The notes: generated from the sequence alone by a model not told the origin. Positions 37,860-50,685 are shown, counted from the stretch's first letter. The stretch: 64,000 nucleotides of DNA from Salminus brasiliensis (GCF_030463535.1 NC_132881.1:40459973-40523972); one strand, 5' to 3'. A program made the numbers and translations.

Positions 37860-37975
37860 TTGGTGATGGACTGGCATTCTGTCCAGGGTGTATGTCTGAT
37901 TCCAGGCAGGCTCTGGACCCACCACAATCCTCACCAGGATGAAGCGGATAATAGGTTGGATGGATGTTTCACAGA
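37860..37975 (+). mobile_element. Retroposon fragment, GTGATGGACTGGC type
   Basis: TGGTGATGGACTGGCATTCT through GTCCAGGGTGTATGTCTGAT to AAGCGGATAATAGGTTGGAT is a standard fish interspersed repeat ending in a GGATGG tail. Confidence 0.7.
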
Positions 37976-38869
37976 AAACACGAAAAAAAAAACAACTTCT
38001 CCTAACACTCCTAACAAAAACTCCTAACACTACATTCGTCTGTGTAACAGAACTCAAAATGTTGTTTTGGATAAGAATATCAGCCAAATTTCATAAATAT
38101 ATTTCCGTAAATACGGAAAATAAATAAGTAAGAACTCTAATTTAATCGTTGATACATTATATACATGTTATTCCGCTAGAGGCTACTGCTTGTTGTGTTA
38201 CATGCAGTACTGAGCCAAGCAAAGCCAATAACATCGGTTCTGTTTTTTCCTCTAATATCCAATCCAGCATTTTCTTCTGAAATCGGCCCCATACTGACAG
38301 TAGGACCAGTATTATGGCTCAGTTCTCTCTCTGATTTTAATAAGGTGGGCTACATTGACGGTACTTACAAGTACTTTGCAACAGTCTTCAAATGTAACAA
38401 GACACAGGCTTGAGCTGAAGTATTTCCCTTAAGGGACGAACTGCCAGTGTTTATAATGTTTGATCATTTCTGACTCGCCCTTGTGGGCTTGCTCTGAGTC
38501 ATTTTCTGAAATCTGAACACCTTACAGGAGTTGAGCTGTTGCTGACGGCCCGGCGCTCTGTTTCTGTCCTCTGCTGCTCTCACGCCGACATCAACAACTT
38601 TGCCCTGGCCTCCTGCTTCTGAAAATCATGCAAACTATCTTAAGCGTAAAACCATTAAGTTATGCGGAAACAGTGGAGACGATGTTTCCTGATCTGATAG
38701 AGATTTATTATTGACATGGTTTAGAAAGGTAAACCTTGATTGCTGTGTCAATACTAGCTCTTTGTAGGCCAGCTGTGGTAGAGACAGAGTGATGTATGGG
38801 TATTTTTACATTCTGTTTTCTGTCAAATATGCTTGTACAAGAGATTCTTTAAATCTTACTCTGAGGTTC

Positions 38870-39185
38870 ATAATCCAAACCTGCCGACTGTGCTTGTTGT
38901 TGTTTTTTTTTTTCTTGTTTTTTTTCTTTTCAGTCCCTGAAATGGTAATCAAGCATAGACGCTGGATCTGAAGTGGACACTGTGTTCAGTATTTTATTTA
39001 CTCTTTGCCTTCATGTAGTTCATCTAAAAATGGCCCAGTCTGGCTTTTTTTTTTTTATAAAAACAAAAAATGACTTTTTTGTTTTTATTAAAGTGTAGCT
39101 TGTAACAAGTAACTTGTTTTTCTCCACAGTTTTTCCAATTTTGTCAATTCCAGTACCCACCCCAAGACTAGAAGCTAGGACCCTG
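38870..39185 (+). repeat. Local duplication, copy 2
   Basis: Holds the same ordered blocks as the copy at 36.8 kb: AACCTG..., poly-T, CAGTCCCTGAAATGGTAATC, GGATCTGAAGTGGACACTGT and CCTTCATGTAGTTCATCTAA. The spacing differs, so each copy has its own insertions or deletions. Confidence 0.7.
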
Positions 39186-39369
39186 TGACACTATCATACG
39201 AAAATCCCATGCATATCATACATAAATATATATATCTATACAATTTGTAAGTATAGATTTGTGGGTATTTTTACCTTAGCCATCAAGCTTTGGACAGAAT
39301 TCTGGTCATTAGGGATATTTTTACTCTCATCTTGGGAGAATTGGATAAGTTCAGTTAAATTTGTTGTTG

Positions 39370-40080
39370 TTGTTTTTTTTTTTAGCACAGTCCACATATT
39401 TGAGGTCAGGACTTTGGGAAGACCATCCCAAATGCTTAACGTTAGCCTGCATTATCTATTCCAAACCACCTTTGGTGTGTATGGGATCACTGTCCTGTTG
39501 GAACATCCAATTGGATGCAAGTTGTAATCATCATCACTGTCAAAAGTATGAAATCCTTGAGGACATTCTGGAGGTTCTTCAGTTTGAAACTGTGGATCAA
39601 CCTCTTAAGGTGCTTTGAGGAACCTTCAAGGAACTGTTTTCTTCTAAAATAATTTCTTGAAAGTTACTCAAAGTACCTTAAGGTTCATCCACAGTTTCAA
39701 ATTGACGAACCTCTAAAGGTTCCTCAATGATCTTACACTTTTAACAGTGTAGCTGATGGATTGAGGTTATGCTGAAAAATTCTGAGGTAGTCATTGTTTT
39801 ACCTTCTTCATTGATTTATACACTTCCTGCAATGTACCAGATCCAAAACAGCCCCAGAGCATGTCGCTACCACCAGCATGCTTAACCATTATACAGTGTA
39901 CTTGGTATTGTATGCCTTAACTTTGCTCCAGTAAACATTTTTGTCTTATCTAACCATAAAATGTCCATGTTCCTGGTTTGACTGTGTTGTTTTTTGAAGC
40001 AGAGGCTTCTTTTTTGGCAGCCTTGTTGGTACACGATGATGTAAAACCTAATATACTTGACTGTAGACAGGACCTAGATT
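39370..40080 (-). mobile_element. Tc1-like transposase remnant
   Basis: The plus strand reads as the complement of a Tc1-type transposase. It includes GGGATCACTGTCCTGTTGGA, GCCCCAGAGCATGTCGCTAC and GAGGCTTCTTTTTTGGCAGC. It is heavily mutated, and a 170-nt inverted-repeat insert sits at about 39575-39745. Confidence 0.7.
39575..39745. mobile_element. Palindromic MITE inside the Tc1-like remnant
   Basis: CAGTTTGAAACTGTGGATCA with CTTAAGGTGCTTTGAGG on the left are the complement of CTCAAAGTACCTTAAGGTTC with ATCCACAGTTTCAAATTG on the right. The arms are about 42 bp with a loop of 60-70 nt. Confidence 0.7.
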
Positions 40081-40089
40081 TATAAAAAC

Positions 40090-41885
40090 AAATCTAGGTC
40101 TTGCATTAAAAAAGAAAACAAACCCAAGCCTGACTCGATGTTGCACGTACGAAATCAGCCCAAAATATAGTTATTTAGCTTGGTCCCACCAGGCATTGGT
40201 TGGTTAGCAGACCTCTTTGGTTGGTCCACACACCTCCTTGGCTGTCTAACAACTACAAAATAAGCTTTAATAATTGTGGAAAAATATGGCTTATGATCAG
40301 GACCCCACTCAGGCTTCCAGAATCACTGTTATTGCTCTGCACTGGTTCAGTATATGTTAGAACTGTCACCACTTCTGCGACGCTCAGCCGATACATGTTC
40401 CATAACCCAAGTGTGGCATTCTGAATAACCTCCTTTGCCTCTTTGATAGGTCGAGTTCTGCAAGTGCATGACCTCCATCTGCTTTTAGCTCCTTTTCCAC
40501 CATATGGTTTTACTTCTATTCAAAGCCATCCATTAAAAATGGCTCTCGTCTGTATAAAAAGACAATACAGCGGCGTCCATCAGTTTACATGCGGAGCAGA
40601 CTCGAAGCTGAACCCCAATGCTGCGTCTAGAGAAAAGACAGAGTGACCCGTCATCCTCTTTCAGCGTTAAATGAAGGCCATGCTGCCTCGGCTAGGCTTG
40701 GCAGATGAGTGACACGGGTGATATGAGAAGGTGGAGTAAAGGCTGAGATGTTTAGTGTTGCTCTTGCTCGCCAGATACATATATAACTAGATATTGCACA
40801 ATCATAAATTGAGACTGCGGTGATACCTTCACGTAAGCTTCTCGCCTTCTCGTAAGCATTCGCCTCATCACTTCTCCACCAGTGAAGTGATACCTGAGAC
40901 TTTACCTCACACACTGTCACAATGCCCAGTGAGTTCTCTTTAATCTGCCACTTTCAGAGGTGTTGCGTATCAGAGAATCACAGCGAGATGAGACTCCACA
41001 GACAGAGCAAGAGAGAGAGGGGGCATCCATGCAGAGAGGCCCGATATAAAGAGATCACATGGATGGAACGGTATCATACATCAAATGCTGCAGCTCACAT
41101 CAAAGAGACGCATCTGTTTCACGACGTGCCTGCGACCCTAAAGACGTGGAATTCCACTCTTCTTAGCACATGGAGCGGTGGGGGGGCTGACAGTCACTCC
41201 CTTTGGCCCTCCCTGGCTGTGATCTTCTCCGCCTCTGTAGCAGCATCGCACAGCACAATGTTCTGCCTGGCTGCCACCTACCTGGATGTCTAATACAAGG
41301 CCTCTTTGTGTGTGGGTGCCAGGCCGGAGCCTGGAGATCCCTGCAGGGTAAGGTTATCTAGGCCTGTTTGTTCCCCTGGGTGTCCAACCCTGCTCCCGAA
41401 GATCTGCCGCCCTGCTGAGTTCAGTTCTCACTCTTACTTAAGGCTGTTTTTTTTCATATTACTTGCTTTATTGCTCAATTCAGATTTCTGCCTTGTCAGA
41501 CAACCATTTGTCACTAGTTTGGGCACACATCTGCTGTGAAGTAACAAGTTAAGGCTGCGGGACAATAACCACAGTGTGATGTTGAAAAAAACCTTAATAT
41601 CCAGCCTGACCATCTTCATTACAGTGACATGGCCACATATGGCAAATGTACCAGTTAGCTTATTTACGCCTCCAGATGTACTCCATTTACACTTTTATCT
41701 AAAGTGCTTCCCCAGTACTTTACTTTCCTATGGGACCTACTGAAAGCATAGTTTTCCACCTGCTATACATACTGTCAAATATTATCCAGGCAATGTTCAC
41801 ATCAACTATCAGAATTGGCAAAAAATGGGATCTCTGTGATTTTGAGAATGATGTTTTCCTGGGCTTTTCATCACATCAGCAATCT
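40090..41885. other. Intergenic, no gene seen
   Basis: Complex sequence with only short accidental frames. The 123-codon frame at 40922-41293 has no recognisable domain, signal or splice context. Confidence 0.5.
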
Positions 41886-41889
41886 CCAG

Positions 41890-42365
41890 AGTTTACTCAG
41901 AATCAGAATCTTTTAAAAGGTCAAAAGAGAACAGCCAGACTGGTTCAAGCTGACAGAAAGGCTACTGTAACTCAGATAACCAGTCTGCACAACTGTGGTG
42001 TCTGGAAAAGCATGTCAGAATGCTCAACATATCCAACCTTCAGATGGATGGGTTACACCAGCAAAGGACCATATTGGGTTCCACTTCTGTCAGCCAAGAG
42101 CAGAAAGCTGACCCTGCAGTATGATTTCTGACCCTGCAATGGGATTTCTGAGGCCCACAGATGGTAGGATCAGAATTTGGCACCAACAGCATGACTCCAT
42201 GGACCCACCACACCAACAGTGTCAACAGTCCAGGCTGGTGGAGGTGGTGTATTGGTGTGAGGAATTTTCTGGGATCTTTGGGTCTGTTGATACCAGCCAA
42301 TAATTGCTTGAATGCCACAGTCTATCGGAGTATTGTTGCTGACCATGTGCAGCCCTTGTGTTCCT
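41890..42365 (+). mobile_element. Tc1/mariner transposase remnant
   Basis: In-frame pieces resemble a Tc1 transposase: GQKRTARLVQADRKATVTQI near the N-terminal helix-turn-helix, and DGRIRIWHQQHDSMDPPHQQ near the catalytic middle, followed by QAGG-like and DHVQP blocks. Frameshifts separate them, so it is a dead copy. Confidence 0.75.
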
Positions 42366-42599
42366 AGTACAGTGTGTTTGCTGAGTGTCTTTGGATGTAG
42401 AAAACGTTTTCCCATAACAGCTCTATCAGAAGAGTGACTGACTATTTAAACTGCATGACTGAATGAACTCTACCTGTAAAGAAGCATGATACACAAACAC
42501 ATACACAGCGGAAGAGAGTCATGGAGATGGAGCAAGAGGGTGGAGCCAAGATCCACAGTAATTATTACTCATATTAGTGTTTTATTAAACAGGCGTATT

Positions 42600-42910
42600 T
42601 CCACTTCCCTGATGGAATCGGATCACATGAAACACATTCTGTTACACTTGTATTAAACGTAGCTGAGATCTGTCTCTCTGTCCATCTCCGAATGTGGTTT
42701 GAGTTATCCGATCGTAATCTGATCACAGTGCATCTGTTTGGAGGTGTTTCCACCTGGCTTTTAATGCGGACAAGTGAAATCCGAATGTGATCCGATTACC
42801 AAAACACACGTTAATGCCAGGTGTGATCAGGCTGGTTTTTTGTTTCTGGTTCAAGTGATCTGATGGATCACACGTGGTCCTAGAGCGGATTAGTTTTTGT
42901 TCACACAGTT
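42600..42910. repeat. Probable MITE with GATCACA/TGTGATC ends
   Basis: Several mutually complementary blocks (GGAATCGGATCACATG; AATGTGATCCGATTACC; CTGATGGATCACACGTG) and AATGCCAGGTGTGATCAG suggest a decayed palindromic element. Borders are uncertain. Confidence 0.4.
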
Positions 42911-44495
42911 TTGAAATCTGTTCATAAGCCTAAGATTTTTAGAGCCTTCTGGAGGTCTTGCTGAGCAGGATCAGGAGTGGGAGATCACCAGATGCAGGAT
43001 TAGGCAACCTTCTGGATCTAGTGCTGGATCATTTGAGGCTTGTCCACAGATCCACAGACTAGTCTTCTCTACTGCAGTGGATTCCATGTATGTAAAAACA
43101 CTGATTGCCAGTAGAATTAGATATTTAACTTAACAACACTAAACGCTAAACTAAACAGCAGTGACTTTGGGAGTATGATCTTGGCCCCTTGATGGACATT
43201 AACAAATCAAACCCTGACTGTGACTAACTATACCCCTCCTGTAACTCAAAATGCCAGTGCCAAATTAGGTCTTCTTGTTGGCGATACCTGACCTGGACTC
43301 CCTCGGGCTCTGCTTTTCTTAGATGTTGAATACAGAATCCCCAGAATTCCAGCACTTAAGCTCCTATAAAGACATCCCACTGAGTGAAATCTATCAGCAC
43401 TGTGCAATGCAAGCCACGGCGTGAGGTAGATGACGAAAGTGCTGCTGATGCTATCACCCGATTTACGCTTTGTCGGTCATAAAAGAAGATTAACTGGCCG
43501 TTGTACCACACTGACAGATTGCCATATTCAAATACGGTGGCCCGTGCGGATCTGGCTTGTACGTCAGAGTAAGCACATGCACACCTTTTATCTGCGGATC
43601 ACGGAACGGAAACAATGATGATATCTACAGGCCCGCAGAGCAACAACACGCACTAATCTGACAGTTTATTTCAGCTCTCATCACCAGCCATCAGAGACCA
43701 CCCTCAAGGAGAATCTCTTCTTAATAAACACTCAGAGGCACATACATACATAAAAATGCTGCTGACCATACCACACTGCCCAGTATGCATAAACAGCACT
43801 GGAGGATGTGCACATGCATGCAGGGGGCAAGTAAATGTGCTGTTGGCTGTCCTGGCTGTTTATATAGCGGGAAACTAACTAAGGCCTACTTGGGATATTA
43901 TTACCTTTTTAAGTGTGTGTAATGAGTCTATCAGCACTGAAACCCAAAGCTCTCCTTTTAATGGGCTTTATTGGCCTTCAGTTTTGCCAGTGAATGTAGC
44001 CTCTTAATCTGGCTGGAGGGTTTACAAGCCTTTAGCTACTATAGTGAAAGTGTGTGGAACCAATATGATGAATGGAGATCCCAGGGCTTTCCTGCATATG
44101 TAAGGAGTGAAACTGTATCTTATGCTAACTGAGGCTTCAGAGAGGTTGCTTCCAGCGCAAAATGATCCTGTTCCCTCTTTCACAAGTGTTTTATGTGTAT
44201 ATTTATAGTGTGCTAGTCTCTCTGGCTTAGAAGAGCAGATGGCCTGTCGTACAGATGATTTATGATTTGGTTTAAAAGTGGGATTTAGAAAAAAGGGCTA
44301 TTTTAGATATTAGGTAAGATTTACATCTTAAACTGTGTGTGCCTACAAATAGTACGGATATCATCACATAGCCAGGTGATAATATGGGTGGGTTAATGGT
44401 TTGCACCCCAATAGGCCGCCTACATTCATGATAAAAAAAAAGAAAAAGAAATCTTTAGTTTTACCCTGATTTTTTTTCTTCAGTTTTGGACAGCA
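42911..44495. other. Intergenic, no gene seen
   Basis: No coding frame beyond 62 codons. 43380-43740 is a repeat-free complex island. Confidence 0.5.
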
Positions 44496-44499
44496 AGGG

Positions 44500-44943
44500 T
44501 TTACTCATTACACATCTAAACTAGTTTGCCCTCTTTCTGATGGTAGATGCTGTTCCTTGACCTCAACTGTGGCTACCTGTAGGTAGCTTGATGATCTTTA
44601 CACATCTTGCTCTCTGCTCTTGGCCTAAATCTGCTAGAATGGCCTGCCTTGGCCATGCTGTCAGTTGTTTTACTTGTAAATTATTTCAGTGGAATGGAAT
44701 GACTGATTTGTAATTGTTCTGAGACCTTTTTTAATCCCTTTCCAGACTCGTCTGCATCTACGGCCTTCTTTCTAAAGGCCTCAGAGAGCCTCTTGAATCT
44801 GAGCCCTTTGTGTGTGGAGTCTATGCCTTGAATGGTCGGAGGTGTTTTGGCAGCACACAGTGGAATCTACTGGGTGGTATTAATGTTTTGTATTAATTAC
44901 ATTACATTTGTAATGTAATGTATGCCTGATCGATATGTGAGTG

Positions 44944-44982
<39 letters not shown>

Positions 44983-45290
44983 CATTCTACTGTGCAGCAT
45001 TGCATGAACAAACATGCTGTACATTGAAGAGTCATGAAAAGGAAACCTCAACGTGTGGAATAATGCAAAGCAGCCTCTTATAAAGGCATCTACAGCCTCA
45101 GAGAGCTCTTTGGATCTGACCATGGTGATCTTCACCACTCACTTCAACAATCAAGAGCAAACCAGACTAAATGTCTGAGGTTTAAAGAAGACGGGCTCCT
45201 CCAGAGTCCTCTCATGTGCTAATCATCTGCAGCTGATGTGCTGCACCTGTTTCTAATTACCCCTCTTCTTTAGACATTTAGACAAATTTA
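44500..45290 (-). mobile_element. Probable DNA-transposon remnant
   Basis: CTACAGCCTCAGAGAGCTCT, TGGATCTGACCATGGTGATC and GGGCTCCTCCAGAGTCCTCT are blocks of a dispersed fish element that I recall but cannot name. CCTCAGAGAGC also recurs 320 nt apart. A TA/CA microsatellite interrupts it at 44944-44983. Confidence 0.45.
44944..44983 (+). repeat. Compound (TA)n(CA)n microsatellite
   Basis: Eight TA units followed directly by about 11 CA units. Confidence 0.95.
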
Positions 45291-46720
45291 AGTAGTAAAA
45301 TATTTAGGGGTGTTTGGGGTGTACTTTATCTTCACAAGGAAATTGCACTTCTATTAATTTACATTATTATCAATAATATATTTTATAAACTACTTTTAAT
45401 CTCTTCAGAATTATGTGTTAATTTGTATTGCCTCCATCTCTCAATATTGTGAGTGTTGAACTTCTCACAAGACTGTATAAATGGTATTACCTCATTATTC
45501 AAATTCATTCAAATTTGTACTTTATATAATACACTATTTATGGCCTTATTGACGTATTGGTCATTGCGATAGTACAGCAGGCCGTACTAAAAAACACAAT
45601 TCAAACTAGTTGGTTGAAAGACGCTGCTTCACAATGAAGATAACATCACTCTCACACACACAAATACTGTGGGGACTACATGAGGTCAGAAACACGTCCA
45701 GCGTCAACAAGTTCGTTTTACCGCCTCACTTGGAACAGCCTGGGGGCTGAAACGTGGAAACCCTGGAGCCCAGTGCTGACGCTATCTCTGTCAGTATCTC
45801 AGATCAGTGTGGCCCGCTTACCTCATCACAAACATACACAGCATATGTCTGTAATATCTCCACCTGGGCCCTAGCAAGTCAGTACTGTTAGTACTGTGTA
45901 CCGACGCGTTTTTAACCTTGCTTTCTGGCACAGCACCTGGCTGGCACCTGGCTGGCAATCTCGAATTCCCATACATCATCAGGCGCAGTGCTATTTGATG
46001 CCTTGATTGTATTTGTCTTGGACATTGTTCTGCTTTGATGGTGAATTGAGGTAATTATTCGGGCCCGTACTCTCTACAGGAGACGACAGTGCAACAGGAG
46101 AAGCTTGTGTGTGTAAAACGCAGCCCTAAACAAGAGAGGGCACAGCATAGGAGCTAAGGAGAGGATAAATAGCCCAATTAAATGCCTCCTTTATGGTTTT
46201 CATCAACAATACACTTTGCAGGCATTGTACTTCCCTCTTTCAGCTCAGTGAATGAGGCCGGATGTGTAAATGAATCGGGTGAAATAGAAGGAGGGTGCCT
46301 TTTTTTCCCCCTTCCTTCCCTCTCCATCCTTTCATCCTGAAATCACTAAACAAAAATAAACAGATGAATAAAACCTGAGAAGTGAATGAAGAGGAATTGT
46401 TCATTTATGTATTCTGGGAAAAACAGAAGCAATTAGGGATTCAAAACAAGTGATGATTCATTTAACTGGATAAAAAGCACAGTTAACTCTTTCCTGCCTG
46501 CTGAAAGTGAATACCTTAGGTTTGCCAGAGCATCTCTTATGTTTATAGTTCAATGTAGTCTGATTGTTTTTACATTTACCAGCATTTAGCGATGGCCACT
46601 GCTTTATGTTACATTGATTTTGTGATATGTGTGATATTTTGTGAAGCTTTTTTCAATTTTATAAAAAATTATATAAAATGTGTTTTGTGGATTTTTCCTG
46701 TGTGAGCTCTGACAGCAACA
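45291..46720. other. Intergenic, no gene seen
   Basis: 45950-46450 is complex, repeat-free and includes AATTGAGGTAATTATTCGGG, a candidate conserved non-coding island. The remainder is AT-rich. Confidence 0.5.
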
Positions 46721-46724
46721 GAAC

Positions 46725-47075
46725 TGATTTCTCATGAATCTTGATTTATACCACATGCCATTCTATGCTAAACTTTGTGCATATATATTTACAAGCATAA
46801 GGACTGGAGCTACTACTGGGCCACAGCATATCCAAAACATCAGGCAAGTCTTGTGGACTTTTTCTGGTATGGAAGGACAACCGGTGAACCGGCGACAGGG
46901 TCATGGGCATGTAATGCTTATTGATGTGATTCATGGATGCCCCATCTCACAACTTACAGGACTTAAAGGACCTGCTGCTTATGTCTTGGTGCCACAGGAC
47001 ACAGTCAGGGGTCTTGTGGAGTCCATGCTTCGAATGAGCAGATCTGTTGTGGCAGCACAAGGGTGACCTGCTCAA
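46725..47075 (+). mobile_element. Tc1/mariner internal-deletion derivative (copy B)
   Basis: The frame reads HIQNIRQVLW ... QPVNRRQGHG ... LIDV, then jumps to TGLKGPAAYVLVPQDTVRGL and VAAQG. This is the same N- to C-terminal junction as the minus-strand copy at 2.8-3.4 kb. The catalytic core is missing. Confidence 0.8.
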
Positions 47076-47087
47076 TGTTAAAGCAAC

Positions 47088-47291
47088 ATCTAAAAGGTAC
47101 AAAAAAGCACAATTTTAGAGTGATGCCATAGAAGAACCACTTTTGGTCCACTTATAGATTTAAACAACCTTCAGATAATGTAAAGGTTCTTTACTAATTT
47201 AAGGGTGATTCACACACACTCACACATGTGGTTCTTCTTTAATGGCATCACTCAAAGAACCCTTTGTAGTACCTTTATTTTTAGGGTGCAG
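47088..47291. mobile_element. MITE, same family as 11.3 and 61.6 kb
   Basis: Inverted ends: AAAAGGTACAAAAAAGC ... GAGTGATGCCATAGAAGAAC on the left, and GTTCTTCTTTAATGGCATCA ... TAGTACCTTTATTTTTAG on the right. There is no coding capacity. Confidence 0.75.
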
Positions 47292-47292
47292 A

Positions 47293-47700
47293 TAAGCCAG
47301 AGGCATTTTGGAAACAAGTGCTGTGGACCAAAGAAGTAAATATGGAACTCTTTGGCTACATTACATTTGGGACTGTGTGACAGCCTGTGGTACCTGAAAA
47401 CATGGTGCAGGTAGGTCCCACTAAATGTTCAACCAATTCTGGATGCAAATCTGATGCAGTCATTCAGAAAACTGACGCTGACTGGATGCTTACTTTACAA
47501 CAGGACAATAAGTAGATCCTTAATGTGCTGTGAAAGGTGGCCCAAGACTATCACAGAACTAGAAGCTTTCTATAAGGAACAGAGTGTGAAAATTTCCAAA
47601 ACATGAAAGACTCCCTAAGCTGCTACAATAAGTGTTTGTGCGAGTTGTAAGGGTGTGTTGCCAAGTAGAGACTTAGTTGGTGGGTCCAAACTTTTGCACT
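47293..47700 (+). mobile_element. Tc1-like element, degraded 3' half
   Basis: CCAGAGGCATTTTGGAAACA, GTGCTGTGGACCAAAGAAGT, AATTCTGGATGCAAATCTGA, TACAACAGGACAATAAG and TCCAAACTTTTGCACTTG appear in the order of a full-length teleost Tc1-like element, with deletions between them. The MITE at 47.1-47.3 kb abuts it. Confidence 0.75.
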
Positions 47701-48605
47701 TGCTGTAATTACTATTTAGTTTTTTCTATTTTTAAACTAAACAAACTTCAAGTAATTCATATTTGCAGAGTTGGAAAGGTTTCGAAACGCAGAGCTGTTT
47801 TCTGCCACCTTTTTCCTGGCAATGGGAATTCCAGCAGGATCGTCTTTGCACTGTGCTTGAGTAGCTGCAGCCCACCCCGGAGCTCAGGTAATGTAGAAGT
47901 TTCCCCTGAGAACTTTGTGGCTGTTCGCCTGGATAAGAAAGAAGCTGCAGCTTTATTCCCACTTTCGCCTTTATTTACGACACAGCAGATTTCTTACTAG
48001 CAAATCACTAAAGCTGCGGAGTGCGAACCCAATATGGGCCATTTATGAGCTCCTAAGACTCCCACCTGTTTTCATTCCCAATGTCCAGAAATCCCCACAA
48101 ACACACATCCGAGTGGATTAGTCAGTGTTTCAGCCGCAAGCTGACGTTTGGGAAGTTGACATTTTTTGAAACTTGATCATCATTCCCTTCACTTGGTTTA
48201 AGCCTAAGCTGGTTTTCGAGGTTAAGTGCAATGCAAACATTGTTCGTATCTGTGGGATTTAATTAGTGTTGACTGTGAGCTGGATGGAGGGGATGGGGGG
48301 TTGTGTGTAGCCAGTTGACAGCAGTAAGTAATAATTATTCACTTGGAGTGCAATCTGAACCCAGTTCTGAACGCCATGTCTGTGTTTCTGGTCTCATTCT
48401 CCTGCTGACCAGCCAAGGGGCAAGAACAGCCAAACACACAAATAATCACAAAATCTCAGACCACTGATTTGTCATTGTTTAAATGTTCAGAACTGCATCT
48501 GAAAAGTTTCCACTTATCAGAAAATAAGAGTTATTTACTGCTGTCTCCCTCTGAAGGCCAATGCTTTTTATACAGGGCCAATACTGCAGGGGAGGCTGGC
48601 ATTGT
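47701..48605. other. Intergenic, no gene seen
   Basis: Complex sequence with frames of at most 107 codons. Nothing is recognised. Confidence 0.5.
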
Positions 48606-48609
48606 GTTT

Positions 48610-48760
48610 TGTGGTACACTATTAAAAAAGATTCTTTAAGGCAATGATTCTATATAGAACCGTGACCAGCTGGATTGTCCTGTTAAAATGGTTCTATATA
48701 GCACCAAAAAGGGGTCCACAATTGTCAAAAAACCCTTTTCCAGTGCTGTATAGTATGCAC
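48610..48760. mobile_element. Small MITE, TCTATATAGAACC type
   Basis: GATTCTATATAGAACCGTGA and AAATGGTTCTATATAGCACC with AAAAAGGGGTCC form the typical repeated motifs of this fish MITE group. A possible weak relative is at 29.42 kb. Confidence 0.5.
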
Positions 48761-49289
48761 TTTTGCTTAGAGTGTGCATAACAGAAGATGTACAGTCCTG
48801 GGACTGGGGAGATATTGTACGAGTTTTGCATAGAAGTGTGTGAAAAGCATCAGTAGTGACTAATGAATAATTCATTTTCTTAAAAAAAAAAAAAATCTGA
48901 ATTAGGTTCTTTGAAGCTCCACAGACGGCTTCTTCAAAGAAGGCCTTCTTCTAATGCACATTCTAATGCTTCCAAACAGTTTGATTACAAGTAGGAGTGT
49001 AACAATCCAGCCTATTGTGTTGTGCCATTCAATATGAAGCTCTCAATTCACTATGCACAGGCCTCAAACAATACAATCAACACACTGTAGCGAATAAAGG
49101 AATCATTTTAATCCTGATACTGCATGGCATAGGCAGACCATCCCTCCTCTGAAAATATTGCCTCCAATTTACCTCAAAATTAAGAGCAGTATGGAAAAGG
49201 CACATTCCTCATACTCGTATATAAGCTCAGGCCTAACATTAGCTTGCCACTAGCTAGTAGCTGCTCCTATCACACAATGCCACAAGTGC

Positions 49290-49575
49290 TGGTTGGGTGA
49301 AACCTAGGTACATGAAGCCAGTCGGCTACGTCATTTGAAACTGCCGCTAACACAACGTCACTAAACTAAACACACTTATAGAAGACTGCTAACTGCTAAT
49401 TCTGGTCTGTCAGCTAACGGTAAATGATGCTGGCATTATGCTAAATGAAGAGAAGGAGTACCATCCTACTCGTTTAGAGAGATGGAACAATTATGCTGTC
49501 TTGAACACTGATGGCTGTGGGATCATTAGAGACTGCCAGCGTTTAGACAGATGTGTCATGTGTGAGCCTTCATGA
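49290..49575 (+). repeat. Dispersed repeat with GCCGCTAACACAACG motif (copy 2)
   Basis: Collinear with 37265-37545: ACTGCCGCTAACACAACGTC, CTGTCAGCTAACGG and CAATTATGCTGTCTTGAACA. Confidence 0.6.
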
Positions 49576-50685
49576 GGCACTAAATTTATATTCTGTGAAT
49601 CATTACACTCACTATTACAATTATATCTACAACTACATTTAATCTCCCTCTCTCTCACTACTGGAAATATGCTTCAGAGAATTTCATGCTGGTCACTGAC
49701 TTATGAAAAATACAATTTCTGTCTGTACATTTCCACTATGGATTACTTTGAGGATAATCCCCTTTACTGTTTGAGCCCCAGGAGCTAAAACCATTGTGTC
49801 ATATCAGAAAAACATTATATCATATCAGAACCTGGCTAGCATTAAATCCTGAGATCTGACTTTTCCATTAACTATTACAGGACTTGAGCCAAGGTGCAAG
49901 CCAAAATCCAATAGGATTTAAAAAGCAGTCCCTTGTTAAAACTGGGCCTACATTCATATGGGATATCCAAGTAGGGTGACTGATGGGAAACTAGCTTAAG
50001 CTCCCATTTATGGTTATTTTACTTACAAAAACTGATCCTAGATTAGCTGCCCAGCTTCCAGCTTTAGGTCTGGCTTTATTGAAAACCAACCCTATTTGTA
50101 TTTAGGCTGGTAAAGAGACCTGGGTAATGTCAGTGTCAGCAAACATGCCGTAGCATTTGCTAATGACTTTATCCTAACAATGGCTAATCAGGAAAGCTCA
50201 TTTAGAGCCTCTGTAAGCCCTGGCATATCTCTGCAGTGAGCATTCTTTCAGTAGAGCTTGACTTTGACTTGACTTGAGTTTTCTTACTGTATAACCATGA
50301 CTGCTCTTAGAAACACTGCAGCAGACGGAGAGGTCGGCAACTGTCTTGAATAGAATTTAACTTGGGACATAATGTACTTGCTTAGATTAGACTTGTCTTG
50401 ACCACAAGTTTTTGAAGGTTTATGTTGCTTATAAGGAAGTGTTTAATGTCTAGGCATCTCATCTGGCATAACAGAAGACCACACAAGGTGCCCAGCTTGT
50501 TCGTATTTGGTATTTCTGTGGTGTGGTCTATTAACAACTACTAACAACATTTCTACATGAATAATATATCATTGCTGAAATATATGATGTATGGACAAAC
50601 AGAAATGCTACCAAATGACAACAAATAAAATCTTCTTAAACTGACTTCCTCTGAAATTTAAGAAGGTTTATGTTGCCTTCCACCG
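49576..50685. other. Intergenic, no gene seen
   Basis: AT-rich sequence without a recognised feature. Confidence 0.5.

Noticed and set aside
40922..41293. 123-codon plus-strand frame
   Set aside because: No domain, signal peptide or convincing splice sites. The composition is ordinary.
48985..49200. hAT-like start TAGGAGTGTAACAATCC
   Set aside because: It resembles a hAT terminus, but no matching right end or target duplication could be found.
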